A stretch of DNA of 64,000 nt from contig CAJTPD010000001.1 in the NCBI GenBank assembly GCA_910578105.1, forward strand, positions 124,001 to 188,000, written 5' to 3'. The notes beneath the pieces are model-generated. The model ran no database searches and was not told the DNA's origin. It worked only from the letters and a program-made list of their open reading frames with translations. Below are positions 1-9,504 of this stretch, one piece after another. The first letter of the stretch is position 1, and each line of letters begins with the position of its first letter. The DNA comes from an uncultured Odoribacter sp. GTDB taxonomy: Bacteria; Bacteroidota; Bacteroidia; Bacteroidales; Marinifilaceae. The translations under genes were made by a program, and so were the position numbers.

Positions 1-2153
1 CCGGCAATGGAAGATATTCCGGCATGCGATATGGCACAGGCGAAAATATCGGTCTGTGTTGTCAGGTATTCGGTGGTAAATCCGCCGTAAGATGCTCCCA
101 TGCAGCCAACTCTTGCCGGGTCGATGAAAGTATGCGCCTTGATAAATGCTTTTGTTGAAGCGATGATTTCGTCGCCTGTGATTTTTCCCCAGTTGTTCTG
201 GTGGCGGGCAGAAAATTCCTGGCCGTATCCGATGGTTCCGGAGGGTTGGAGTACATAAACAACGTAACCATTGGCTGTGTATAGGTTAAATGGCCAACGG
301 CCGCCGAAAGTACGTGATACCGGGGTTGTCCCGCCGTAATAATAGACAATCAACGGGTATTTTTTGGATGGGTCAAAGTCTGCCGGCAGATAGTAACGGC
401 CGTCAATAACCGTACCTTTTTTGTAGTTGTAGTCCCAGTCTTTCATTTCCCCGAATGTGATGTTTTCATATTGTTTTTGAGCAGGATTGTCCCATAAAGC
501 GGCCTGGTTGCCGGATAGATTCAGGGTGTAAATGCGGGGTGGGTAATTGGTATTGGAAGCGGTGTACATCATTTCATTGGCATTTTCCGAAAAGCTGGTT
601 CTCAGAATCATGTCGCCCGGGCAGTTGATGCGGGTAAATTTACCGTTTTTGTATTGATATAACCGGACAAAATCGGCTTCGGTAACTTTGGCATAGATAG
701 TTCCGTTCTTATGCCATATTGCTTCTTCGACAGAAGGATTGAAATTCCGGGTGATTGCCTGGGTTTGTTTTGTGGTCAGGTCATACAGGTAGAGCTGGGT
801 GTCATATTGGTTTGCAATTTGGTTTTTGCCAATATTTTCACCCATTTTTCCGAATGCTGAAGGGCCGCCTTGTACTAATAATTTTGTTCCGTCGGGGGAA
901 AAACTGCAATTAACAGAGAATAAGCGGTCCTGCCACAGTGTATCGGTTTTTAATGTGGCGATGTCTATCAGATATATGCTTTGTTTGCTGAATGGGTATT
1001 CAGTGTATTCCGGCCGGCTTGTTGAGAATAGCAGTTTTTTTCCGTCTGCACTGATATCCATAAGTGAAGTAGTCAGATTCCCCCAGGTCAGCCGGGAATG
1101 TAATCCGGTAGCAAAGTCGTATTTACACAGGTAATAGCGTTGCCGGAAATAAGCCTGACGGTCTTGGATGCCGGCAAGTTTACGTAGTTCCCATTGTGAG
1201 TCGCTGTAATTTTCGTAATCGTAATAAATCAGGTAAGAACGATCCGGCGACCAGGTGTAGCTTGTGATTTGCTGGTCTTCCTTAATCAGACAGGTTTGCT
1301 GTTGTTTTTCGATGTCGTAACTATATAGAGAAAGTCCGGAGCCTTCGCTTTGCAGGAAGGAAAGCCGGTCTTTTCCCGGAATCCATTGAATGTTGCTGAT
1401 ACCGCTGTAGAATGTGTAGACGATTTCTTTGTCGCCAATCCGGTAAACATAAGTATTGGTGATACTCTTGCCTTGTGATGTATTGGTGATGCCTACGATG
1501 GCATATTTTCCGCTAGGGGATACCTGAAGGGTGCTGACTTGCTTGCCATTTAAAATATCGTAGATGTTTTTGCCACGTTGCGGAGAAATAGAAAATTCAA
1601 CAGGAGCGTTTTCAAATTCTTTGTCGGCTTCAAAATGGGCAAAGGCTATTTTTCCTCCCCGGGTGAGTGATTTAATGATAAGGGTATGTTTGCCGGGAAG
1701 CCATTCTCCCGGAATTTGCCGGGTGGTTGGTTTGTTTTCGGAAACAGTGATTTTTTTTACGCCATCTATGTAAATTTCGGTATTTCCGAAGAGATGAAAA
1801 TGGAGTTTTCCGCTTATCCACTCTGAATTGCTGAAATAGATGGCGTAATAATTTAGGGAAAAAGATTCTTGTTTTGCCGCTACAATTGTATCTTTTTCTG
1901 TGTTAGCCAGGGTCCATTTCAGTTGATGGAAATGAGATTCTGTTTTGTTTGTGTCCGGAATCAGGTTTTGAATATTAATGCTGTTGTATCCGGAGAGCAT
2001 ATTTTCTGTGAAGGACTGGTCTTTGACATTTTTTGTTTGGCTGAATGCAGGTTCCTTTACGGGAATCGGGGTGAGGCTCAGACATTCTTTTGCGTTTTGT
2101 GCCTGTACGCAGAATGTACCGGCTAACAGGAAAAGAAAAAGGAGTTTTTTCAT
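1..2153 (-). CDS. S9 family peptidase (DPP-IV/prolyl oligopeptidase-like), 3' end cut by window
   Basis: Reverse-strand translation from the ATG at 2151-2153 is open for 717 codons to the window edge, so the C-terminus is missing. A signal peptide ending near Val-Gln-Ala-Gln predicts export to the periplasm. Residues of about 80-160 form a beta-rich region with aromatic and Gly-Lys-His patterns, like a PA14/carbohydrate-binding-type module. Next comes a beta-propeller-like region with SPDR, SADGKK and SPDGTK repeats, then the alpha/beta-hydrolase core. The nucleophile motif Gly-Ala-Ser-Tyr-Gly-Gly is visible with its serine codon at 90-92. The catalytic Asp and His lie beyond the edge. Enzymes of this family release dipeptides or cleave after proline, but the exact specificity cannot be read here. 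The gene stands alone and diverges from the next gene. Confidence 0.9.
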   Translation of the reverse strand, partial: MKKLLFLFLLAGTFCVQAQNAKECLSLTPIPVKEPAFSQTKNVKDQSFTENMLSGYNSINIQNLIPDTNKTESHFHQLKWTLANTEKDTIVAAKQESFSLNYYAIYFSNSEWISGKLHFHLFGNTEIYIDGVKKITVSENKPTTRQIPGEWLPGKHTLIIKSLTRGGKIAFAHFEADKEFENAPVEFSISPQRGKNIYDILNGKQVSTLQVSPSGKYAIVGITNTSQGKSITNTYVYRIGDKEIVYTFYSGISNIQWIPGKDRLSFLQSEGSGLSLYSYDIEKQQQTCLIKEDQQITSYTWSPDRSYLIYYDYENYSDSQWELRKLAGIQDRQAYFRQRYYLCKYDFATGLHSRLTWGNLTTSLMDISADGKKLLFSTSRPEYTEYPFSKQSIYLIDIATLKTDTLWQDRLFSVNCSFSPDGTKLLVQGGPSAFGKMGENIGKNQIANQYDTQLYLYDLTTKQTQAITRNFNPSVEEAIWHKNGTIYAKVTEADFVRLYQYKNGKFTRINCPGDMILRTSFSENANEMMYTASNTNYPPRIYTLNLSGNQAALWDNPAQKQYENITFGEMKDWDYNYKKGTVIDGRYYLPADFDPSKKYPLIVYYYGGTTPVSRTFGGRWPFNLYTANGYVVYVLQPSGTIGYGQEFSARHQNNWGKITGDEIIASTKAFIKAHTFIDPARVGCMGASYGGFTTEYLTTQTDIFACAISHAGISSIA

Positions 2154-2300
2154 TGTATCGGGTTTTATTCTGATGTTTGAATAATAGTTGTGTTTACAGG
2201 CGCGAATTTATTGTTTTTTAAAAGAAAAGAAAGTTAATAACACGTTAAAGGATAAGGTAACTTAAATGATTGTCGGGTCGTAAAAGAGTAAAAAAAATGT

Positions 2301-2741
2301 ATGAAAAACGGTATTTTGGTATTGCTTTCGGGATGTTTGTTGATGGCATGTCATTCTCAGCGGAAGATGAGCAACCGTCAACCTGTGCCGATTCCTGTTG
2401 AAGTTACTTTACATGAGACTGTGCGGGATACGGTGGTTTTTGAAGAACCTACAGAACCGGTAAAATCAGAAACTGTAGTGAGAACTCATGGGAACGACTT
2501 GATGCATTATTGTATTATTGTGGGGAGTTTTGTGTATGAGCAGAATGCAGTTAACCTCAGAAATAGCCTTATCGGTCAAGGATTCTTGGGTACTTCCATT
2601 ATGCAAAATGAGCAGGGGATGTACAGGGTCAGTGCTGCATGTGATAATTCCTGGCAGGATGCATGGAATGAGGTATGCCGGATTCGTAGCCGGTATCCTC
2701 AGTTTCGTGATGCATGGCTTTTGGAGGTGAAAGACAAATAA
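2301..2741 (+). CDS. SPOR-domain lipoprotein
   Basis: This is a 146-residue protein with a lipoprotein signal; the lipobox Leu-Met-Ala-Cys puts the lipidated cysteine at residue 17. After a Pro/Glu/Val-rich linker (about 25-65), residues 70-142 match a SPOR domain: a Tyr-Cys-Ile-Ile-Val-Gly-Ser-Phe strand, an Ala-Val-Asn-Leu helix, a Gly-Met-Tyr-Arg-Val strand, a second helix and an Ala-Trp-Leu-Leu strand. SPOR domains bind denuded peptidoglycan glycan strands, often at the septum. The protein therefore probably sits in the outer membrane facing the periplasm and touches the cell wall. It is convergent with the relA-type gene downstream and shows no operon partner. Confidence 0.8.
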   Translation: MKNGILVLLSGCLLMACHSQRKMSNRQPVPIPVEVTLHETVRDTVVFEEPTEPVKSETVVRTHGNDLMHYCIIVGSFVYEQNAVNLRNSLIGQGFLGTSIMQNEQGMYRVSAACDNSWQDAWNEVCRIRSRYPQFRDAWLLEVKDK

Positions 2742-2765
2742 TAGTCCGGGATTTATTGTCGGTTT

Positions 2766-4955
2766 TTATTCCAACATTGAATCATGGCGATTTACTTTGA
2801 TTACTCCGGCAACATGTTTTAACCGGGAAATAAGTTGCGCAAGATGGTCGGTGTTGTCTATCAGCACTGTCAGGTTGCCGTCGAATAATCCTTCTGCGGA
2901 ATTGACGGAAATGGCACGTAAGGTGGCGTGCGGATCTTTTCCGATCATTTCTGTGATTTTTGTAATAATTCCGGGTTCGTCTTTTCCGGTGATGTTTAAT
3001 ACGGTTTGATATGAGGTGGCTCCGTCGTTTGTCCATTGGGTTTTGACAATCCGGTAGGGGTAGCGGCGCATTAGTTCCTGTGCGTTTTTGCAGAGCCGGC
3101 GGTGTACTTTTATTCCTTCGCCGATAGAGACAAAGCCAATGATGTCATCCCCATAGACCGGATTGCAGCAACGGGCGAATTTGTATTCTACGTTGTCGAC
3201 GTTTTTGTCGATTAGCAATACATCTTCATCGATTTTTTTAGGGTGTACTACTTTAATGTCTTTATGGGGCGTTGCCGGAATTGTTTTTTCTTCGGTTTGT
3301 GTCAGAATTTCCTTAATTTCGGAAGGTTCGTGTTTTCCTGTGGCAATGCCGTGATAGAAATCCAATGCAAATTTGTATTTGTAGTGTTGCATTAGTTTCC
3401 GGATGACTTCGTCGTTGTATTCGATTTTCCAGTTTTTCAACCGGCGCATCAGAGTTTCTTTTCCGATGTCGGCCTGATGATTGATTTCTTCGTTCAGGAA
3501 TTGGCGGATTTTATTCCGGGCTTTTGAGGTTACGGTAAAGTTGAGCCAGTCAGCTTTGGGTTGCTGGTTTGCGGCTGTGATGACAGATATCTGGTCGCCG
3601 TTTTTCAAGATGTATTTCAGGCTTTCGATCCGGTTGTTGACAATGCCTCCGGCGCATTTGCTTCCTATATTTGTATGGATGGCGTAGGCAAAGTCGAGCA
3701 AAGTGGCACCTGCCTGGAGTGTTATTAAATCTCCTTTTGGGGTAAAGACATGGACTTCTTTATCCTGCAGGTTGATTTTCATATCGTCCAGCAAGTCAAT
3801 GGCGTTTTCTTTGTTGCTTTCCAGTATGTCCCGTAATTCGTTCAACCAGTTTTCTATGATGGAATCGGATGAGCCTCCTTTGTATTTCCAGTGGGCAGCA
3901 AATCCTTTTTCGGCGATTTCGTCCATACGTTCGGTGCGGATTTGCACTTCAACCCAGCGATTCTGAGGACCTAATACTGTAGTTTGCAAAGATTCATAAC
4001 CGTTGGATTTCGGTACGGAAATCCAATCCCGCAGGCGTTGGGGGTTAGGGGTGTACTTGTCGGTTACGATGGAATATACCCGCCAGCAATCGGGTTTTTC
4101 ATTTTCTCCGGTGCTGTCAATGATAAAGCGTACGGCAAAAATGTCATAGATTTCTTCGAACTCAACCTGGCTTTTCCGCATTTTGTTGAGGATGGAAGCA
4201 ATGGTTTTGGTCCGGTATTTCATTTTATATTTTATTTTTTTCCGGTCCAGTTCTTCGGTGATGGGGGCAATAAATTCCGCGATATAGGCTTCGCGTGCCG
4301 TTTTGGATTCTTTTAGTTTTTGTTCTATTTCCTGATATATTTTGGAATTGGAATACCGCAATGCAGTGTCTTCCATTTCCGATTTTATGTTGTATAATCC
4401 CAGACGATGGGCAAACGGAATATAGATGTAGCTGGTTTCTTTGGCGAGTTGTTTCTGTTCTGTTGCTGACAACCGGCCGGCTTGCCGGAGGGCATACAGT
4501 TTTTCTGCCAGAAAGATAAGCTGTACGCGGATGTCTTCTGCGAAACTGAGCAATAGTTTCCGGAAGTTTTCTGAGTCGACAATTTTCTGGGTGGCATAAA
4601 TGTGACTGATGTCTTTTAATCCCTTGATGATTTGTGTCACTTTGTCCCCGAACATTTCCTGAATTTGTTGCAGAGTCAGTATTTCTTTTTCTACCGTCCG
4701 GTGCAACATGGCACAGATGATGGAAGTCCGGCCCAGACCGATTTCCTGGGTGATAATCAGTGTGATGTCCAGAATACGTATAATTTCCTGATAATTCAGA
4801 GTTGAAGCATCCACTTCGTTTTTCAGGGCGATTTCAAATGCTTGCCGGATTTGCCGGATATCCTGATTGGTAATCAGATTCCGGCATGATTTTAAAACAG
4901 TTGTGTATTTTTTTAAAATCAGCGGACGATATTGTTGTTCGGTCAGTGTTTCCAT
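2766..4955 (-). CDS. relA: RelA/SpoT-family (p)ppGpp synthetase, hydrolase domain degenerate
   Basis: The 729-residue protein has the long RSH layout: HD region about 30-180, synthetase about 230-360, TGS 400-460, a Cys-Cys-Asn-Pro zinc-finger-like site near 596 and an ACT domain about 648-725. The synthetase keeps typical motifs, including Tyr-Asp-Ile-Phe-Ala-Val-Arg at 270 and Val-Glu-Val-Gln-Ile-Arg-Thr at 335. The hydrolase HDxxED motif reads His85-Arg86-Thr-Val-Glu89-Lys90, the upstream metal-binding histidine is not seen, and the usual Leu-Ala-Asp-Arg reads Leu-Ala-Glu-Lys. The protein should therefore make alarmone from ATP and GDP/GTP without degrading it. I infer that a separate SpoT-type hydrolase exists elsewhere in the genome. 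It probably acts on or near the ribosome during starvation. Confidence 0.9.
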   Translation of the reverse strand: METLTEQQYRPLILKKYTTVLKSCRNLITNQDIRQIRQAFEIALKNEVDASTLNYQEIIRILDITLIITQEIGLGRTSIICAMLHRTVEKEILTLQQIQEMFGDKVTQIIKGLKDISHIYATQKIVDSENFRKLLLSFAEDIRVQLIFLAEKLYALRQAGRLSATEQKQLAKETSYIYIPFAHRLGLYNIKSEMEDTALRYSNSKIYQEIEQKLKESKTAREAYIAEFIAPITEELDRKKIKYKMKYRTKTIASILNKMRKSQVEFEEIYDIFAVRFIIDSTGENEKPDCWRVYSIVTDKYTPNPQRLRDWISVPKSNGYESLQTTVLGPQNRWVEVQIRTERMDEIAEKGFAAHWKYKGGSSDSIIENWLNELRDILESNKENAIDLLDDMKINLQDKEVHVFTPKGDLITLQAGATLLDFAYAIHTNIGSKCAGGIVNNRIESLKYILKNGDQISVITAANQQPKADWLNFTVTSKARNKIRQFLNEEINHQADIGKETLMRRLKNWKIEYNDEVIRKLMQHYKYKFALDFYHGIATGKHEPSEIKEILTQTEEKTIPATPHKDIKVVHPKKIDEDVLLIDKNVDNVEYKFARCCNPVYGDDIIGFVSIGEGIKVHRRLCKNAQELMRRYPYRIVKTQWTNDGATSYQTVLNITGKDEPGIITKITEMIGKDPHATLRAISVNSAEGLFDGNLTVLIDNTDHLAQLISRLKHVAGVIKVNRHDSMLE

Positions 4956-4989
4956 AAAATAGAGTTGTAAGTATTGTTTCCGGACGGGA

Positions 4990-4997
4990 CAAAATTA
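4990..4997 (-). promoter_or_regulatory. -7 box upstream of the relA-type gene
   Basis: The minus strand reads TAATTTTG, matching TAnnTTTG, about 35 nt upstream of the start codon. No clear -33 TTTG is visible. Confidence 0.45.
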
Positions 4998-5045
4998 GTT
5001 TTGTAAAAATAACGAATTCTTTTTAAGAATATGGGTATGAAATTC

Positions 5046-5053
5046 TATTTTTG
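5046..5053 (+). promoter_or_regulatory. -7 box for the large exported protein
   Basis: TATTTTTG matches the Bacteroidota -7 consensus 63 nt upstream of the chosen start at 5117. It supports the start at 5117 over the upstream in-frame ATG at 5072, which would leave only a very short leader. Confidence 0.45.
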
Positions 5054-5116
5054 TCTAAAATTTGTTGAAAAGTGTGTGTACTTCTGAACAAGAAGAAATT
5101 ATGTAACGATTTTATC

Positions 5117-8100
5117 ATGAAAACAGGTGGTGTAAAGGTATTTTTTCTGGTAATGTTGTGTTTTCCTGTTCTGACGCGGGCACAGGATGCTAAAATTCTG
5201 GCCGACCGGATGGAAACTGTATTTAAGGTATTGCGGCCTGCCGAGCGGAAAACTTTGGTGGAGGGATATGTCGAGGCTATGACTTCGTCTTTCCTGACTT
5301 TGGAAGAAAAGGAGACTGTGGAAACTGTTTTTCGGGAATTACAGGAGTTGCATATGGCTGTTGTACCTGATTTGCAGGATTACGTGTTGTGTGTGAACGC
5401 ATTTTGCAAACGGCAGGAAAAAGAAAATCTGAACATTTGGCTGACCGAGATGCAAAAGGCTTTGGCGGCAGCGGACCGCAAGCATACAGTGGTGAAAACT
5501 TATTTAGAATCGTTGTCCATGTTGGCAAGTCGCCGGATTTTATACGATGGCAACGGTTTTTTGTGGCAATTTGACGGGAAAATGGATTGGCAGACAGAAC
5601 CGCTTCGTGTGGATTTTCAGGACGGTGATTTGATTTGTGCCACCCGGAAAGATACAATTCGTATTTATTCGACCCGGGGAACATACATTTTGGGGGAAGA
5701 AGAATTGCAAGCGCAGGGGGGGCAGGTGAGATGGAAGGAAAATGAAGAAATGTGGGGTGATTTGGGTCGCTATACGATTAATCTGAAAGGTTCTTCCTAT
5801 ACGGCGGATTCGGTTTGGTTTCATTATGAATCCAGATACTCGCGTCCTTTGCTGGGAACATTAAAGGATAATGCGTTTAAATATACCCGGGGAAAGGATG
5901 TTCCTTATCCTGAGTTTGTTTCATACGGGTTGGATGTGGAAATCAATGACTTGTTTAAGGATATTCATTTTAGAGGAGGGGTGGCTTACAAGGGGATGAA
6001 ATTTTTCGGGCTGGGAACTGAGGAACATCCGGCTTTATTATATGTCGTGCCGAACGACAGCATCAGTCTGAAACTTCATTCCAAGCAATTTACAATCGAT
6101 ACAGCCCGGATTATGTCCGGACATTCGTCTATGGAGATTATTATGGATGGTGGGGAAATCACTCATTCCAATATTAATTTACTCTATGCGTATCCTCAGC
6201 ATACAGTGACCATTAAACGAATCAGTGAACAGAGTTTGCATTTGCCTTTCAAGGATTCTTATCACCAAATTCTGTTCGATATGGAAGAAATATTCTGGCC
6301 TTTGGACAGCAATTACCTGGAAATGAGGATGAGCAGTCGTTCGGGATTGTTTAGGGCAACGATTGAATCCATGAATTTTTTCAGTGACAACATTTATGAT
6401 AAGATACAAGGAATGGATGAGATAAATCCCTTGAACGGTCTTTTGAAATGTTCGCTTTTGCTGAAAAAAAACACGTTTACGATTGCCGATTATGCCGGAT
6501 TTATCAAGAAGTCTGCCGACCAGTTGCGCAAACAGGTTATCTTGCTTTCTTATGACGATTTTGTCGATTTCAATGAAACGAGGGATGAAGTTACTTTAAA
6601 GCAACGGTTGTTTGATTATACCAAGGCCCGGGTGGGTAAGCAGGATTATGACAATATCCGTTTCTTTTCCTTGCCCGGTAAGGCAAAACCTAATGCTGTA
6701 ATGGATGTCAGAAATTACAACCTCCGGATTGCCGGAGTAGAGAAGCTGATGATTAGCGAATCCCGGAATATATTTGCAGAGCCGTCAGACCAGCAGGTGT
6801 TGTTCATGAAAAACCGGGATATGACTTTTAACGGGAAATTGAATGCCGGTATGTTTGACATGTATGGGCAGAATCTGTTCTTTTCCTATGACAAATATGC
6901 TATTTCCTTACCGAAAGTGGATTCTACCAGCATGTATACAGCCGGTCAGGAAAAAAATTCCCGGGGTAAGAAAGTACAATCATTGATTCGGGATCTTACC
7001 GGTGAAATTGTGATAGACAATCCTGATAATAAATCGGGAAAAAAGGAAGATCCTGGCTTTCCGAAGCTGAATTCCACAGGAGAATCCTATGTCTATTTTG
7101 ACGATCCGGTTATCCGGAACGGGCAATATAAACGGGATAGTTTTTATTATATAATCAAGCCTTATACTTTGTCGGGCATAAATGACGGAAAGCGTTTCAA
7201 GTATGCGTTTAACGGAACCCTGATTTCTAATATTGTATCTCCGATTGATGACACGTTGAAGTTGCAGGAAGACAATTCTTTGGGATTGACTTATCAGACG
7301 CCGGAATCGGGTATCGATTTGTATGGGAAAGGCCGGCTTTGCAGTCACATTGTTTTGAACAAGAAGGGGTTTGTTGCTTCCGGTAAAGTAGATATGAATA
7401 AGAGTCATTTTCAGTCGGATACAATCTTGATGCTTCCTTCCCGTTTGTTGGCTAATACCCGGGAGTTAAAAGTGGATGAAATCGGAAATCGCAGACCTGT
7501 TGCCTACGGTAAAGACGTGAAGATTCAATATTTAACGGCAGATGGAAATTTGCAGGCGACTTCTGTTTCCAGGCCGTTTGATGTGTATGAGGGTAGAATC
7601 AAGCATGAGGGGAGGTTGTTGGTTTATGAGGATTTACTGGATGCTTCCGGAAAATTGCATCTGGAAGGGGCTGAATTAAGTTCCAAACTCTTTCATCTTC
7701 AACCTGTCAGGATATTGTCACAAAGTACGGCTTTGAACATTGCTTCCGTGTTGAATAAAGATATCCGGTTGAATACTTCAAACGTCACTGCCGATATTGA
7801 TCTGTCTGTGAATAAAGGAAAATTTGCCAATAATGCTGAAAATAACCGGGCTGCTTTTTCGGGAAGCCGTTATGATTGCACTTTTGAAAGTTTTACCTGG
7901 TACATGAAAGACGCTTATTTGAATATAGGTATAGAGGATTCTGTCCAGTTGACAAAAATTTGGAAGATAGAAAATATTGACCAGATTCCGAGGTCCGGGA
8001 GAAATTTGTTTATTTCCACTAATCCTTTGCTGGATTCTCTGAATTTTATTGCACCTTTGGCCCGCTATGATTTGAAGACGGGAGATATTGATTGTCACTG

Positions 8101-9490
8101 GATAAACCATGTGGACGTTGCCAACGGACGTTTTTATCCGGATCAGGGAGCGTTATATATTCATGCTAACGGGGATATCCGGGAATTTGAATCCGGCCGT
8201 TTGTTGTGTGAACGGACCAATCCGGGCAGGTCGTTACAGAATGTAAAATTTAAATTGAGAGGGCGGTTTGATTTTAGCGGTTCCGGAGATTATACATATG
8301 TCAGCGAGGAGAAAAAGAAAAGTGTAATCCGGTTTACGGAAATAGGGGTGGATACTTTGAATTTGGTTTATGCCAGGGCTTCTTTGAAAGAAGATGCCCC
8401 CTTGTTGCTGAATGACGGATTGAAATATAAAGGAAAGGTTACCCTGCATTCCCGTCAACCTAACCTGTATTTTGCCGGATATGCGAAGATGACGACCGAT
8501 ACTGCCGTGCTGAAACATACCTGGGTGGCCGTGAAAGATTATTTGGTGGCAAATCGTATCCGTATAGCTTTGGAAACGGAAAATCGGAATGACCGGCAAG
8601 GACGGATTTATAATGGTATTTATCTGAATACAGACCGGAGTTTTAAGCCTTATGCGGCTTTCCTGAGTAAACGTCTTTTTTACAAAGATGATTTGTTGAT
8701 TGGCGGACAGGGAAAATTGGAATGGTTTGCCGGAATGAAGCAATATATTATTTCGGACACTCTGCAAGACAGGTATTACCGTTTCCGATACGACCCGGGA
8801 ACGGAGACGGTTTCTGCTTTCGGAAAAATCGGGCTTGATTTGAATATTCCCGGTATCCGGCACAGAATGAGCGGAAATATTGTTTATGAAATGGAAAAAC
8901 AAAAACTGGAAATCGGACGGGCATTCTGTTTGCTGGATTTTGCTTTGTTGAACAAGATGGAGGTTGTATTGCTGAAAGATTTTGCGGATAAGAAACTCAA
9001 AAATATAGGGATGTACCATGATTTGTATGAAAAGATTTATGAAGTGTACGGAAAGGAGGAGATGAAAGTGATAGATAAACATTTGAAGGGCAATTCGGTA
9101 CCGGATTCGTTGAGCCAGTTGTTTGTATTGGATTCCCTGGATATCCGTTGGAATGGTCAGACCCGTTCTTATATGGCGGACGGGGCGATGAAAGTGGTGG
9201 CGATGAAGGGTAAGCCTGTTGGCAAAACAATGAATGTGAAGATGGAATTTATACGCGGCCGTTCCGGAAATCAATATTTTATGTATGTTTATGACGATAA
9301 TTTGTGGTATTATTTTGAGTATTCGGACCATAGTCTGTACACTTTATCTTCCAATGAAGAATATAATACGGTTGTCAAATTAGAAAAGCCCGAGAGGAAA
9401 GTAATGACGAACAAGGCCGGGGAAATATTATATACTATAACACTTTGTCCGGATTCAAAAAAGGAACGTTTTTTAAAAAGAATAAAATAA
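5117..9490 (+). CDS. Large exported protein of unknown function
   Basis: This protein has 1457 residues from the ATG at 5117. I chose this start because it gives a clean signal peptide (Met-Lys-Thr, a hydrophobic core, cleavage near Thr-Arg-Ala-Gln); an upstream in-frame ATG at 5072 would bury it. I do not recognise a family. After an alpha-helical N-terminal part (about 25-140), most of the chain alternates charged and aromatic residues in short segments, such as Gly-x-Leu, Phe-Asp-x-Tyr-Gly and Ala-Ser-Gly-Lys patterns. This suggests many beta strands, perhaps an elongated periplasmic or surface fold. No catalytic motif stands out and no LPXTG or lipobox is present. It ends 14 nt before nth, so the two may share a transcript by position only. 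Confidence 0.8.
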   Translation: MKTGGVKVFFLVMLCFPVLTRAQDAKILADRMETVFKVLRPAERKTLVEGYVEAMTSSFLTLEEKETVETVFRELQELHMAVVPDLQDYVLCVNAFCKRQEKENLNIWLTEMQKALAAADRKHTVVKTYLESLSMLASRRILYDGNGFLWQFDGKMDWQTEPLRVDFQDGDLICATRKDTIRIYSTRGTYILGEEELQAQGGQVRWKENEEMWGDLGRYTINLKGSSYTADSVWFHYESRYSRPLLGTLKDNAFKYTRGKDVPYPEFVSYGLDVEINDLFKDIHFRGGVAYKGMKFFGLGTEEHPALLYVVPNDSISLKLHSKQFTIDTARIMSGHSSMEIIMDGGEITHSNINLLYAYPQHTVTIKRISEQSLHLPFKDSYHQILFDMEEIFWPLDSNYLEMRMSSRSGLFRATIESMNFFSDNIYDKIQGMDEINPLNGLLKCSLLLKKNTFTIADYAGFIKKSADQLRKQVILLSYDDFVDFNETRDEVTLKQRLFDYTKARVGKQDYDNIRFFSLPGKAKPNAVMDVRNYNLRIAGVEKLMISESRNIFAEPSDQQVLFMKNRDMTFNGKLNAGMFDMYGQNLFFSYDKYAISLPKVDSTSMYTAGQEKNSRGKKVQSLIRDLTGEIVIDNPDNKSGKKEDPGFPKLNSTGESYVYFDDPVIRNGQYKRDSFYYIIKPYTLSGINDGKRFKYAFNGTLISNIVSPIDDTLKLQEDNSLGLTYQTPESGIDLYGKGRLCSHIVLNKKGFVASGKVDMNKSHFQSDTILMLPSRLLANTRELKVDEIGNRRPVAYGKDVKIQYLTADGNLQATSVSRPFDVYEGRIKHEGRLLVYEDLLDASGKLHLEGAELSSKLFHLQPVRILSQSTALNIASVLNKDIRLNTSNVTADIDLSVNKGKFANNAENNRAAFSGSRYDCTFESFTWYMKDAYLNIGIEDSVQLTKIWKIENIDQIPRSGRNLFISTNPLLDSLNFIAPLARYDLKTGDIDCHWINHVDVANGRFYPDQGALYIHANGDIREFESGRLLCERTNPGRSLQNVKFKLRGRFDFSGSGDYTYVSEEKKKSVIRFTEIGVDTLNLVYARASLKEDAPLLLNDGLKYKGKVTLHSRQPNLYFAGYAKMTTDTAVLKHTWVAVKDYLVANRIRIALETENRNDRQGRIYNGIYLNTDRSFKPYAAFLSKRLFYKDDLLIGGQGKLEWFAGMKQYIISDTLQDRYYRFRYDPGTETVSAFGKIGLDLNIPGIRHRMSGNIVYEMEKQKLEIGRAFCLLDFALLNKMEVVLLKDFADKKLKNIGMYHDLYEKIYEVYGKEEMKVIDKHLKGNSVPDSLSQLFVLDSLDIRWNGQTRSYMADGAMKVVAMKGKPVGKTMNVKMEFIRGRSGNQYFMYVYDDNLWYYFEYSDHSLYTLSSNEEYNTVVKLEKPERKVMTNKAGEILYTITLCPDSKKERFLKRIK

Positions 9491-9504
9491 TACAGGCAAG
9501 GACA

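Noticed and set aside
8234..9331. 365-codon minus-strand frame
   Set aside because: It lies wholly antisense to the large exported protein gene, and its Ile/Gln/His-rich composition is typical of shadow frames in this codon usage.
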